The position numbers were made by a program, and so were the translations under genes. Below, one piece after another: positions 29,496 through 37,434 of a stretch of 64,000 nucleotides of DNA. The notes beneath the pieces are model-generated. The model was not told the origin of the DNA and did not search any database. It saw only the letters and a list, made by a program, of their open reading frames with translations. The stretch comes from Cupriavidus cauae. GTDB lineage: Bacteria > Pseudomonadota > Gammaproteobacteria > Burkholderiales > Burkholderiaceae. Each line of letters begins with the position of its first letter. Positions within the stretch are counted from its first letter, which is position 1. The stretch spans positions 1 to 64,000 of the forward strand of contig NZ_VWRN01000034.1 in NCBI RefSeq assembly GCF_008632125.1, read 5' to 3'.

Positions 29496-29819
29496 CTAGG
29501 CCAGCAACCGCAACGCGGTATAGACCGCCATGCCGACCGCGATCATGCCGAGCATCTTGCGGGTGGCGAGGTAGAACAGCGCCGCCGCGATGCCGGCGAT
29601 CAGCTTGTAGTTTTCCAGGCCGACGGTGAAATGGCCCTGCCAGGTCATCAGGTCGGGCAGGATGATGGCGGCCAGCGCGGCGGCGGGCGCGTAGCGCAGC
29701 GCCCGCTGCAGGCGGTCGGGCAGGCTGACGTGCTCGCCGGCCATCAGGAACAGGGCGCGCGTGACGATGGTCACCACCGCCATGCCGATCAGCGCGATCC
29801 AGATCTGCCAGTGGCTCAT
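29496..29819 (-). CDS. azlD: AzlD-family branched-chain amino acid exporter, small subunit
   Basis: A 107-residue membrane protein with three to four TM helices. MSHWQIWIALIGMAVVTIVT, RALRYAPAAALAAIILPDL and MLGMIAVGMAVYTALRLLA match the AzlD family. Its ATG at 29819 overlaps the azlC stop (ATGA 29816-29819), so the two subunits are coupled. AzlCD/BrnFE pairs export branched-chain amino acids (and in some species methionine or analogues); the substrate here is not determined. Confidence 0.9.
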   Translation of the reverse strand: MSHWQIWIALIGMAVVTIVTRALFLMAGEHVSLPDRLQRALRYAPAAALAAIILPDLMTWQGHFTVGLENYKLIAGIAAALFYLATRKMLGMIAVGMAVYTALRLLA

Positions 29820-30715
29820 GCCTTGTCCTCCGCCGACGACGCGGCATGGCTGGCCCGAGTGCCAGCGTCCTTGCCGAGGTTCATGTTGACCGTGCCGGCC
29901 GCCTTGTCGCGCCGCCGCTTGTTTTCGATGCCGCGCAGCGTGGCGCGGGCCGCCATCTGGTCGCTCGCCATGCCGGCCGCGATCGCCCCCGCCACCGCCA
30001 CCACCAGCCCGAGCCGGTACGGCAGGTCGAAGAAGAACAGCGCCAGCACCGCCGACACCGCGACCGCCATCAGCGTCGAGCGGGAATTGATCGTCGACAC
30101 CATCACCGGGATCAGCGCCAGCGTGCCGGCCAGCGCCAGCCCCCAGCTGTCGGGAAACAGGCTGGCCAGCAGGATGCCGGCCAGCGACGAGACCTGCCAC
30201 ATCACGAAGTTGGTCAGCGCCATGCCCCAGAAATAGCCTTCCTTGCCGGGCTCGTAGCCCGGCGCCTGGTAGCGCTGCATGAAGAAGACGAAATGCAGGT
30301 CGCCGTTGAACGACCCCAGCAGCGTCCGGCGCCACAGCGGCAGATAGCTGAAGTGCGGCTGCAGCGCGGCGCTGAAGATCACGAAGCGCAGATTGACCAC
30401 GGCGGCGGTCAGCCAGATCGTCCACAGCGGCATGCCGGCGGCGAACAACGGCAGCACCGCGAGCTGGGCCGAGCCGGCGTAGACCAGCAGGCTCATGCCG
30501 ATCGCCTCGGGCACCGTCATCACCGACTTGCTCATGGCGACGCCGGTCACCAGCCCCCACGAGAAGGTCGCCGGCAGCGACGGCGCGAAACGGCGCGCGC
30601 CGGCCAGGAAGCCGGTGCGCTCGGCGGGCGGAAAGCGGGTCCAGAAATGGTGCAGGACGCCTTGCGTGGCACGATGCCAAAGGCGCAGCCAGGCCGGGGG
30701 CCGAGGGGAAGTCAT
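29816..30715 (-). CDS. azlC: AzlC-family amino acid exporter, large subunit
   Basis: A 299-residue inner-membrane protein. Conserved segments are ATFSWGLVTGVAMSKSVMTV, SLLVYAGSAQLAVLPLFAAG, WTIWLTAAVVNLRFVIFSAA and the GYFWGMALTNFVMWQ region, typical of AzlC. The C-terminal 40 residues after the last helix are charged and low complexity (GIENKRRRDKAAG). ATG 30715 (MTSPRPPAW) is preferred to 30778 because the upstream part is Arg-rich and non-homologous. It probably forms an operon with azlD only. The 203-bp spacer upstream has no clear gene. Confidence 0.9.
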   Translation of the reverse strand: MTSPRPPAWLRLWHRATQGVLHHFWTRFPPAERTGFLAGARRFAPSLPATFSWGLVTGVAMSKSVMTVPEAIGMSLLVYAGSAQLAVLPLFAAGMPLWTIWLTAAVVNLRFVIFSAALQPHFSYLPLWRRTLLGSFNGDLHFVFFMQRYQAPGYEPGKEGYFWGMALTNFVMWQVSSLAGILLASLFPDSWGLALAGTLALIPVMVSTINSRSTLMAVAVSAVLALFFFDLPYRLGLVVAVAGAIAAGMASDQMAARATLRGIENKRRRDKAAGTVNMNLGKDAGTRASHAASSAEDKA

Positions 30716-30918
30716 GGAGCGGACGCGGTGAGGATTCCGGCCGATCGCGCGACGGCGATCCACGCGCCGCGCCGGCATCGCCGGACACCCCGCCGCGAGC
30801 GCGGCGGGTAAGGCGCCATTATAGGGCCTGGCGGGAATTGGGTAAGTGGGCGCTTAAATGATGCGGGCGGACAGCAATCACGCGCACTCTTTGGCCGTAC
30901 GGGACGGGGACGAGGGCA

Positions 30919-31953
30919 TCAATTCCGGTCCCCCGCCGACGCGCCCAGTTCCGCGATTGCCGCGTTCATGTCATCGACCGAAACGGGTCTGCCCGGTTTC
31001 GGCACAACGCCCTTCAGCCGCTTGACCGACCGGTGCGCCGAAATTGCCTCGTCGTTGCCTCTGGCTTCGTTCAGTACCGCGCTGCGCATGGCCTCCGCAT
31101 CTTTTGCCGGCGGCATGCCGAACAGGCGGCGGTATTCGCGCGTGAACTGCGGCACGCTTTCGTAGCCCACGGCAAAGGCGGCACTGCTGGCCGTCATGCC
31201 GTCGGCCAGCATCAGGCGGCGCGCTTCGATCAGTCGCAGCTGCTTCTGGAATTGCAATGGCGACAGCGACGTGACCGCGCGGAAGTGCTGGTAGAACGAC
31301 GATGGGCTCATGCCGGCGACGCCGGCGAGCCGCGCCATCGGCAATGGCCTGGTGAACTCCTCGCGCAGCACCGCCACGGCGCGCGCCACGCGCCGTGCAT
31401 TGCCTTCCGGCCATCCCAGTTCGCGGATGGCCGCGCCATGCCGGCCGGCCAGCAGCCAGTAGTGCAACTCCCATACGCGCTGTGCATGGAGCACCGGCAC
31501 CGCTTCCGGCCGCTCGAACAGGCGCATCAGCCGCAGCGCGGCGTCGGCGACCTCGGCCTCGGTCGGCTGGTACCGCACCGCCCCGCCATCGGCCGCCGGC
31601 AGGCTCTGCATCTGCGTGGCGAGGTCCGCGATCACGGCCGGCTCGAGGTCCAGCACCAGCGAGAGATACGGCGCTTCGGGGCTGGCCCGCGTGACCTGGC
31701 TGACGGTCGGCACGTCGGCGGTGATCAGCAGCGAGTCGCCCGCCTCGAAGGTGAAGGTCTGCGTGCCCATGGTGACCTGCTTGCTGCCCTGAAGCACCAG
31801 GCAGACCAGCGGCCGCGCGATGGCATGGAGCAGTCCGCTGGGAGCGGTCGCCCTGATCGTGGTCAGGCCGGGCACGGGCGTTTGGGCAAGGCCCTCGGGG
31901 TCGGCGTAGGCGTCCGTGTACCGGCGGACGGCATCGAGCAGGTCGGCGTTCAT
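30919..31953 (-). CDS. AraC-family regulator with antitoxin-like C-terminal tail
   Basis: A 344-residue regulator. Residues 25-180 are an AraC_N type cupin sensory domain (LVCLVLQGSKQVTMGTQTF). Residues 185-285 are the double HTH (LPMARLAGVAGMSPSSFYQH, and AAFAVGYESVPQFTREYRRL). The family would normally end near residue 293. Residues 294-344 continue as SVKRLKGVVPKPGRPVSVDD then MNAAIAELGASAG, which resembles the C-terminal end of AbrB/PrlF-type antitoxins rather than any AraC protein. ATG 31953 is the family-like start. It is divergent from the SDR gene, its probable target. Confidence 0.86.
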   Translation of the reverse strand: MNADLLDAVRRYTDAYADPEGLAQTPVPGLTTIRATAPSGLLHAIARPLVCLVLQGSKQVTMGTQTFTFEAGDSLLITADVPTVSQVTRASPEAPYLSLVLDLEPAVIADLATQMQSLPAADGGAVRYQPTEAEVADAALRLMRLFERPEAVPVLHAQRVWELHYWLLAGRHGAAIRELGWPEGNARRVARAVAVLREEFTRPLPMARLAGVAGMSPSSFYQHFRAVTSLSPLQFQKQLRLIEARRLMLADGMTASSAAFAVGYESVPQFTREYRRLFGMPPAKDAEAMRSAVLNEARGNDEAISAHRSVKRLKGVVPKPGRPVSVDDMNAAIAELGASAGDRN

Positions 31954-32036
31954 GGACGCAGCATAGCGCTGCCCTCCGGCGACGGCGAGCCGGCTCGGAG
32001 ATTCAGGCAAGAAAGCGGGAGGAATTGGCTAAGACT

Positions 32037-32056
32037 ATTGGCGTCGGAACTCCAAT
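32037..32056. promoter_or_regulatory. Dyad ATTGG-N10-CCAAT in araC/SDR spacer
   Basis: A perfect 5-bp dyad, ATTGG 32037-32041 and CCAAT 32052-32056, with a further ATTGG at 32024-32028. It is 40 bases before the SDR start and 84 from the araC start. This is a plausible AraC-type or promoter-proximal control site; no experiment supports it. Confidence 0.4.
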
Positions 32057-32095
32057 AATTCGAAGCACCATCAACCGAACCAAGGAGTGATCGCC

Positions 32096-32851
32096 ATGAC
32101 CAGAATTGCCCTCGTGACGGGCGCCAGCCGCGGGCTGGGCCGAGCCACCGCCCTGAGCATCGCCCGCAGCGGCGGGGATGTCATCGTGACCTACCAGCGC
32201 CGGGCCGACGAGGCGAACGCCGTCGTCGCCGAGATCGAAGCACTGGGGCGCAAGGCCTGTGCGCTGCAGCTCGACACCGGGGACGTCGGCAGCTTCGCGG
32301 CCTTCGCGCAAACGCTGCGCGCCGCCCTGCGCCAGACATGGCAGCGCGACACCTTCGACCATCTGGTCAACAACGCCGGCCACGGCGACTATGCGTTGAT
32401 CAGCGACACCACGGAAGCGCAGTTCGACGCGCTGGTCAATGTGCACTTCAAGGGCGTCTTTTTCCTGACGCAGACGCTGCTGCCGCTGATCGCCGACGGC
32501 GGGCGCATCGTGAACCTGTCCAGCGGGCTGACGCGGGTGTCCTTCCCCGGCTACGCGGCGTACGCCGCCGTCAAGGGCGCGGTGGAAGTGCTGACCCGGT
32601 ATATGGCGAAGGAACTGGGCGCGCGCGGCATCGCGGTCAACACCGTGGCGCCGGGCGCGATCGAAACAGACTTTGGCGGCGGCGCCGTGCGCGACAACCC
32701 GGAGATCAACAAGCTGTTCGCCGAGATGACCGCGCTGGGCCGCGCCGGCGTGCCCGACGATATCGGGCCGATGATTGCGGGCCTGCTGTCGGAGAGCCAC
32801 CGCTGGGTCAACGCCCAGCGGATCGAGGTGTCGGGAGGACAGGGAATCTGA
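32096..32851 (+). CDS. Short-chain dehydrogenase/reductase
   Basis: A 251-residue classical SDR. The cofactor site is TGASRGLGRATALS near residues 8-21, NNAG is at about 90, and the catalytic triad appears in NLSSGLTRVSF (Ser) with YAAYAAVKGAVEVL (Tyr and Lys). The loop VTYQRR suggests NADP preference (Arg after the second strand). I use ATG 32096 with AAGGAG at 32082-32087; a GTG at 32087 overlaps that ribosome site. It is divergent from the AraC regulator, an arrangement typical of YkvO/FabG-like reductases under AraC control. The substrate is unknown. Confidence 0.9.
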   Translation: MTRIALVTGASRGLGRATALSIARSGGDVIVTYQRRADEANAVVAEIEALGRKACALQLDTGDVGSFAAFAQTLRAALRQTWQRDTFDHLVNNAGHGDYALISDTTEAQFDALVNVHFKGVFFLTQTLLPLIADGGRIVNLSSGLTRVSFPGYAAYAAVKGAVEVLTRYMAKELGARGIAVNTVAPGAIETDFGGGAVRDNPEINKLFAEMTALGRAGVPDDIGPMIAGLLSESHRWVNAQRIEVSGGQGI

Positions 32852-32880
32852 GGCGGCACGCCTGCAGAACGTGGCCGGCA

Positions 32881-32930
32881 CATGCCGTGTGCATGGCCGG
32901 GACATGGCGGGCACATGGCGGGCAAGTGCC
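32881..32930. repeat. 11-bp tandem repeat, CATGGC type
   Basis: CATGGC recurs at 32892, 32903 and 32914 with diverged flanking copies, in the convergent spacer between the SDR and Bug-receptor genes. Confidence 0.65.
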
Positions 32931-33009
32931 GGCGCCCCGGACCCTGACCGGGGCTGCTGCCTGGCGGGGCCGACCGGCGGCGGTGCCGCCAGCCCTATCT
33001 CAATCCGTC

Positions 33010-34029
33010 TCAGTCGATCGACGCCCCCACCGTCTTGACGACGTTCGCCCACTTCTGGCGGTCGGCCTTCACCGTGGCGCGGAACTGGTCGACGGTCTCG
33101 ACGCGCGGCGTGTTGCCCGCCTCGACCAGCTTCTGGCGCACCGCCGGGTTTTCCAGCGCGACGCGCACGGCCTCGTTGACCTTGCGGGCGATCTGCGGGT
33201 CCAGCCCCTTGGGACCGAAGAAGCCGAACCAGATCGTGCTGTTGTAGTTCGGCACGCCGCTCTCGGCGATGGTCGGCACGTCGGGGATCACCGGCACGCG
33301 CTTGGCGGTGGTTACCCCGAGCAGGCGCACCTTGCCGGCGCGGTATTGCGGCAGCACGCTCTGCACCTGGTTGAAGATGCAGCAGACCTCGCCCTTGAGC
33401 ACCGCCTGCAGCGCGTCCGGGCCGCCCTTGTACGGCACGTGGACCATGTCGAGGCCCGCGCGCGCGTTGAATTCCGCGAAAGCCAGATGCGTGCCGGTGC
33501 CGTTGCCGGTGGACGCGTAGTTGTACTTGCCCGGATTGGCCTTGACCTTCTCGATGAATTCCTTGACCGACTTGACGTCGATCACCGCCGGATTGACGGT
33601 CAGCACGTTGGACACCTCGACCAGCGGGGCGATCGGCGTGAAGTCCGCCTCGGCATCGAACGGCAGGTTCTTGTACAGCGCCGGGTTGATGCCATGGGTG
33701 GCGGCGGTGCCCAGCAGCAGCGTATAGCCGTCCGGCCTGGCGTGGGCGACCACTTCGGAGGCCACGTTGCCGCCGGCGCCCGGCCGGTAGTCGTACAGGA
33801 TCGTGGTCTTGAGCGACTTCTGCAGCGAGTCCTGCAACGTGCGGCCGACCATGTCGACGCCCGAGCCGGCGGTAAAGCCCATCAGGATCGTGATCGGCTT
33901 GTTGTCGGGCCAGTTGGCCGGACCCTGGGCGTGCGCGGACGGAGCCAACGACAGGCAGGCGAGGCTGCCCAGGCTGGCCAGGGTGGCGGCAAGACGGGTC
34001 ACGAGGCGGCGGGTCGAAGTGCGGGTCAT
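33010..34029 (-). CDS. Tripartite tricarboxylate transporter receptor (Bug family)
   Basis: A 339-residue periplasmic receptor with signal peptide cut near APSAHA-QGPANWP. It shows the Bug signature of WPDNKPITILMGFTAGSGVD, RPGAGGNVASEVVA, DGYTLLLGTAATHGINPALY, and HVPYKGGPDALQAVLKGEV. Bug proteins deliver carboxylic acids to TctAB-type carriers; no carrier genes are adjacent, as usual for the very expanded orphan Bug families of Burkholderiales. ATG 34029 is chosen because it begins the signal sequence. The ligand cannot be inferred. Confidence 0.92.
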   Translation of the reverse strand: MTRTSTRRLVTRLAATLASLGSLACLSLAPSAHAQGPANWPDNKPITILMGFTAGSGVDMVGRTLQDSLQKSLKTTILYDYRPGAGGNVASEVVAHARPDGYTLLLGTAATHGINPALYKNLPFDAEADFTPIAPLVEVSNVLTVNPAVIDVKSVKEFIEKVKANPGKYNYASTGNGTGTHLAFAEFNARAGLDMVHVPYKGGPDALQAVLKGEVCCIFNQVQSVLPQYRAGKVRLLGVTTAKRVPVIPDVPTIAESGVPNYNSTIWFGFFGPKGLDPQIARKVNEAVRVALENPAVRQKLVEAGNTPRVETVDQFRATVKADRQKWANVVKTVGASID

Positions 34030-34278
34030 GGCGGCAGGAATCGAAATACCAGGATGGAAAGGCAGGAACAGAGCCAAAAACGGCTCGGCCGGCGCGGCCC
34101 GCTGCCTGCGTGCGCTGCGGGGGCCGGATTCCAAAGCAAGTACGATACCAATGAATCGCCACTTTCCAAACGATTGAGTTCGCTTGAGCGTATGCCGTGC
34201 CGATATAAGCCCGGCACCACGGCCACTGGATCGCCCCCGATCCCCAGCCTGGCGGCGCCATACCGCCGCCTCGCCGCG
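34030..34278. other. Divergent spacer upstream of bug receptor and ilvE
   Basis: Together with the ilvE promoter region this forms a 319-bp gap between the two start codons. It includes somewhat AT-richer sequence near 34135-34185. No gene, clear Bug promoter or strong dyad was recognised. Confidence 0.4.
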
Positions 34279-34307
34279 TTGGCACGGGGTGTGCCGGGGC
34301 TTACAAT
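34279..34307 (+). promoter_or_regulatory. Sigma-70 promoter of ilvE
   Basis: TTGGCA (34279-34284) is separated by exactly 17 bases from TACAAT (34302-34307). The spacer contains the dyad GGCAC-GGGGT-GTGCC (34281-34295). The start codon is 42 bases after the -10 box. Confidence 0.72.
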
Positions 34308-34348
34308 GTCGCCTTTGCACCTTTTTGACGTTTTTGCGGGAGACGAGC

Positions 34349-35269
34349 ATGTCGATGGCCGATCGTGACGGAAAGATCTGGATGGATGGCAAGTTGATCG
34401 ATTGGCGCGATGCCAAGATCCACGTGCTGACCCATACCCTGCACTACGGCATGGGCGTATTCGAGGGCGTGCGCGCCTACAAGACCCCGGCCGGCACCGC
34501 GATCTTCCGGCTCAAGGAGCACACCCGCCGGCTGTTCAACTCCGCCAAGATCTTCCAGATGGAGATCCCGTTCGATCAGGCGACCCTGGAGGCGGCGCAG
34601 CGCGAGGTGGTCAAGGCCAACCAGCTCGAGTCCTGCTACATCCGCCCGCTGGTCTGGATCGGCTCGGAAAAGCTCGGCGTCTCCGCGCGCGGCAACACGA
34701 TCCACGTGGCGATCGCCGCCTGGCCCTGGGGCGCCTACCTGGGCGAGGAAGGCATGGAGCGCGGCATCCGCGTCAAGACGTCCTCGTTCACCCGCCATCA
34801 CGTCAACGTGTCGCTGGTGCGGGCCAAGGCCAGCGGCTACTACATCAACTCGATCCTGGCCAACCAGGAGGCGACCAGCCTCGGCTATGACGAGGCGCTG
34901 CTGCTCGACACCGACGGCTATGTCAGCGAGGGCTCCGGCGAGAACGTCTTCATCGTGCGCAACGGCGTGATCTACACCCCGGACCTGGCCTCCTGCCTGG
35001 ACGGCATCACCCGCGACGCGACGCTGACGATCGCGCGCGACCTGGGCATCGAAGTCCGCGAGAAGCGCATCACCCGCGACGAGGTCTATTGCAGCGACGA
35101 GGCCTTCTTCACCGGCACCGCGGCCGAAGTCACGCCGATCCGCGAGCTCGATGACCGCGTCATCGGCGAAGGCCGCCGCGGCCCGATCACCAAGCAGATC
35201 CAGGACGCGTTCTTCGCCGCCGTCGGCGGCACCAACGAGAAATACCAGCACTGGCTGACCCTGGTCTGA
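34349..35269 (+). CDS. ilvE: Branched-chain amino acid aminotransferase
   Basis: A 306-residue PLP enzyme (fold class IV) that transaminates Leu, Ile and Val. MADRDGKIWMDGKLIDWRDA and HTLHYGMGVFEGVRAYKT are the family N-terminus; the catalytic Lys is in NVSLVRAKASGYYINSI, and SEGSGENVFIVRNGVIYTP and TGTAAEVTPIRELDDR complete the PLP site. ATG 34349 follows GGGAGACGAGC; upstream frame residues are not homologous. A promoter is visible at 34279-34307. It is followed by a zinc-finger gene and waaF. Confidence 0.95.
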   Translation: MSMADRDGKIWMDGKLIDWRDAKIHVLTHTLHYGMGVFEGVRAYKTPAGTAIFRLKEHTRRLFNSAKIFQMEIPFDQATLEAAQREVVKANQLESCYIRPLVWIGSEKLGVSARGNTIHVAIAAWPWGAYLGEEGMERGIRVKTSSFTRHHVNVSLVRAKASGYYINSILANQEATSLGYDEALLLDTDGYVSEGSGENVFIVRNGVIYTPDLASCLDGITRDATLTIARDLGIEVREKRITRDEVYCSDEAFFTGTAAEVTPIRELDDRVIGEGRRGPITKQIQDAFFAAVGGTNEKYQHWLTLV

Positions 35270-35355
35270 TGCCGGCGGCCCGGCCGCCCAAGGCGCCGGG
35301 CCCCGCCGCAGCACGAGCCAGAACCCTCCCCTGACAAGACTGACCCCGCAACACC

Positions 35356-35550
35356 ATGACGCAAACCGCAAACGTCGTCGAAATCGGCGCCGAAGACCTT
35401 CCGCTGCACTGTCCCACGCCCAATACGCCGACCTGGAACTACCATCCGCGCGTGTTCCTCGATGTGGCGAACACCGGCCAGGCCAAGTGCCCGTACTGCG
35501 GCACCGTCTACCAGCTCAAGCCGGGCACCGTGCTCAAGGGCCACCACTGA
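35356..35550 (+). CDS. Small zinc-finger protein (zf-CHCC)
   Basis: A 64-residue protein. Putative metal ligands are in LHCPTPNTPTWNYHPRVFLD (Cys and His) and KCPYCGTVYQL (CxxC), matching the zf-CHCC family related to the NDUFS6 subunit of complex I. In beta-proteobacteria it often stands between ilvE and waaF. Function is not established. The following 184 bases up to waaF contain no recognised gene. Confidence 0.88.
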   Translation: MTQTANVVEIGAEDLPLHCPTPNTPTWNYHPRVFLDVANTGQAKCPYCGTVYQLKPGTVLKGHH

Positions 35551-35734
35551 TCGCCCGCTCGTCCGTTCCCGCGCGCGGCCACGCTGGCGTGGCCGCGCCC
35601 GCGCCGCAACCAGCGCCGGCCCCGGCCGCCTTACCGGCAGGGGCCGCTTCGCCCGCCGGCGCCGAACGCCCCGTTTCGCTCTCGCCGCTCTGCCGCCCCG
35701 GTCACCTCCCGGGCGGCACGGCGGCGCCTTGCTT

Positions 35735-36757
35735 ATGAACAAAGCCCTCGTCATCGCGCCCAACTGGATCGGCGACGCCCTGATGGCGCAGCCGCTGTTC
35801 GCGCTGCTCAAGCAACGCCATCCGCGTCTGGCCATCGATGCGCTCGCGCCGAAATGGGTCGCGCCCGTCCTCGCGCGCATGCCCGAGATCGGGCGCGTGT
35901 TTCCCAGCGACCTGGCGCACGGCAAGCTGCAGCTGTCGGCGCGGCTGATGTTCGCCCAGCAGCTGAAGAACGAAGGCTACGACGTCGCCTACGTGCTGCC
36001 CAACTCGCTGAAGTCCGCGCTGATCCCGTGGCTGGCCGGCATTCCGCTGCGGGTCGGCTATCGCGGCGAGGCGCGCTTCGGCCTGCTCAACATCCGCCAC
36101 GCCAATCCGCCGAAGGACAAGCGTCCGCCGATGGTCGAGCACTATGCGCGGCTGGCGCTCAAACCCGGCGCGCGGCTGCCCGAGGGCCTGCCCGAGCCGC
36201 GGCTGCGCGTCGATCCGGCGCGCGTGGTCAAGACCGCCGAGCGCTTCGACATCGCGCCGCAGACCCGGCTGATCGCCTTCTGCCCGGGCGCCGAATACGG
36301 CCCGGCCAAGCGCTGGCCCGCCGCGCATTTCGCCGAGCTGGCGCAGATGCTGCGCCGCTCGTACCCGTACGCGCAGATCGTGACGCTGGGCTCGGCCAAG
36401 GACGGCGAGATCGCCGCCGAGATCTGCGCCGGCGCGCCCTTCGTGCGCAATCTGTGCGGCCAGACCTCGCTGGACGACGCGGTCGACCTGCTGGCACTGT
36501 CCGAGGCGGCGGTCTGCAACGACTCCGGCCTGATGCACGTGACCGCCGCGCTGAACCGGCCGCAGGTCGCGGTATTCGGCTCCAGCGATCCGCGCCATAC
36601 GCCCCCGCTGTCACAGGCAGCGAGTATCATGTGGCTCCAGCTCGAGTGCAGCCCGTGTTTCCAGCGCGAATGTCCGCTCGGCCATCTGCGCTGCTTGCGG
36701 GAGATCGAGCCGGAAATGGTCTTCGTGGAACTGCGCAAGCTGCTGCACCGGCCCTGA
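35735..36757 (+). CDS. waaF: ADP-heptose:LPS heptosyltransferase II
   Basis: A 340-residue GT9 glycosyltransferase that adds the second heptose to the LPS inner core at the cytoplasmic face of the inner membrane. Motifs: KALVIAPNWIGDALMAQPLF at the N-terminus, FCPGAEYGPAKRWPAAHFA for the nucleotide sugar, and VCNDSGLMHVTAALNRPQVA plus GSSDPRHTPP in the C-domain. Four Cys cluster near the end (ECSPCFQRECPLGHLRCL), as often seen in WaaF. ATG 35735 is the family start. Confidence 0.95.
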   Translation: MNKALVIAPNWIGDALMAQPLFALLKQRHPRLAIDALAPKWVAPVLARMPEIGRVFPSDLAHGKLQLSARLMFAQQLKNEGYDVAYVLPNSLKSALIPWLAGIPLRVGYRGEARFGLLNIRHANPPKDKRPPMVEHYARLALKPGARLPEGLPEPRLRVDPARVVKTAERFDIAPQTRLIAFCPGAEYGPAKRWPAAHFAELAQMLRRSYPYAQIVTLGSAKDGEIAAEICAGAPFVRNLCGQTSLDDAVDLLALSEAAVCNDSGLMHVTAALNRPQVAVFGSSDPRHTPPLSQAASIMWLQLECSPCFQRECPLGHLRCLREIEPEMVFVELRKLLHRP

Positions 36758-36953
36758 TGGAACCACCGCTGACTGAATAGCTGAACTGCGAATAGCTGAA
36801 CCGCGTGCGCCGACCCGGCGCCGCCAGGCGCGTCCGGCGCGCCGTTGACTGACCCGCGATGGCCGTCCCCGCCCACACCGCCAGACACCGGCGACCGGGA
36901 CGGCTTCGATTCATGGCCCGGCCTGCCGGCGGGGCCCACCGACCGATCCCGCC

Positions 36954-37394
36954 ATGCCTCGCTTCGCCCGCCTGTTCGATTCCGCCGAAGACATCCTGGA
37001 AGCCTTTCGCGAGGCATTGAAGCTGCGCGATGCCGAAGGCGCGCTGAAGCTGTGGCTGGACGAGGATTCGATCACCTGCGTGATGCCCGACGGCCAGCGG
37101 CTGATCGGCCACGATCATCTGCGCCAGGCCTTCCTGCAGCTGCTGGACCGCCAGCCGGTGCTGATCGACGTGCTGGAAAGCAGCAGCCATTCGACGCTGG
37201 GCGTCTCCATCTTCGACGTCACCGAGGCGCTGCGCTTCGCCACCGACCGCGTCGAGGCCGACCTGTACGTGCACACCACCTACGTGCTGCTGCAGAACCA
37301 CGAGGGCTGGCGCCTGGCACATATCCATTGCAGCCCGGCCAACGCCGCGCAGGTCACGATCTCGACCGCGACGGCCAAGCAGGCCCTGCACTGA
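36954..37394 (+). CDS. NTF2/SnoaL-like protein
   Basis: A 146-residue cytoplasmic protein with the cone-shaped NTF2-like fold: an N-terminal helix pair (ILEAFREALKLRDAEGALKL) with WLDEDSITCVMPDGQRLIG, and a closing sheet WRLAHIHCSP. The family includes DUF4440-type proteins and ketosteroid isomerase relatives; substrates cannot be inferred. It is 40 bases upstream of the YheT hydrolase, probably cotranscribed. The 196-bp spacer before it contains a short direct repeat, GAATAGCTGAAC, twice. Confidence 0.85.
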   Translation: MPRFARLFDSAEDILEAFREALKLRDAEGALKLWLDEDSITCVMPDGQRLIGHDHLRQAFLQLLDRQPVLIDVLESSSHSTLGVSIFDVTEALRFATDRVEADLYVHTTYVLLQNHEGWRLAHIHCSPANAAQVTISTATAKQALH

Positions 37395-37434
37395 ACCGGC
37401 CGGGGAAACGCCCGGCATCCGACCACCCGCCGTC

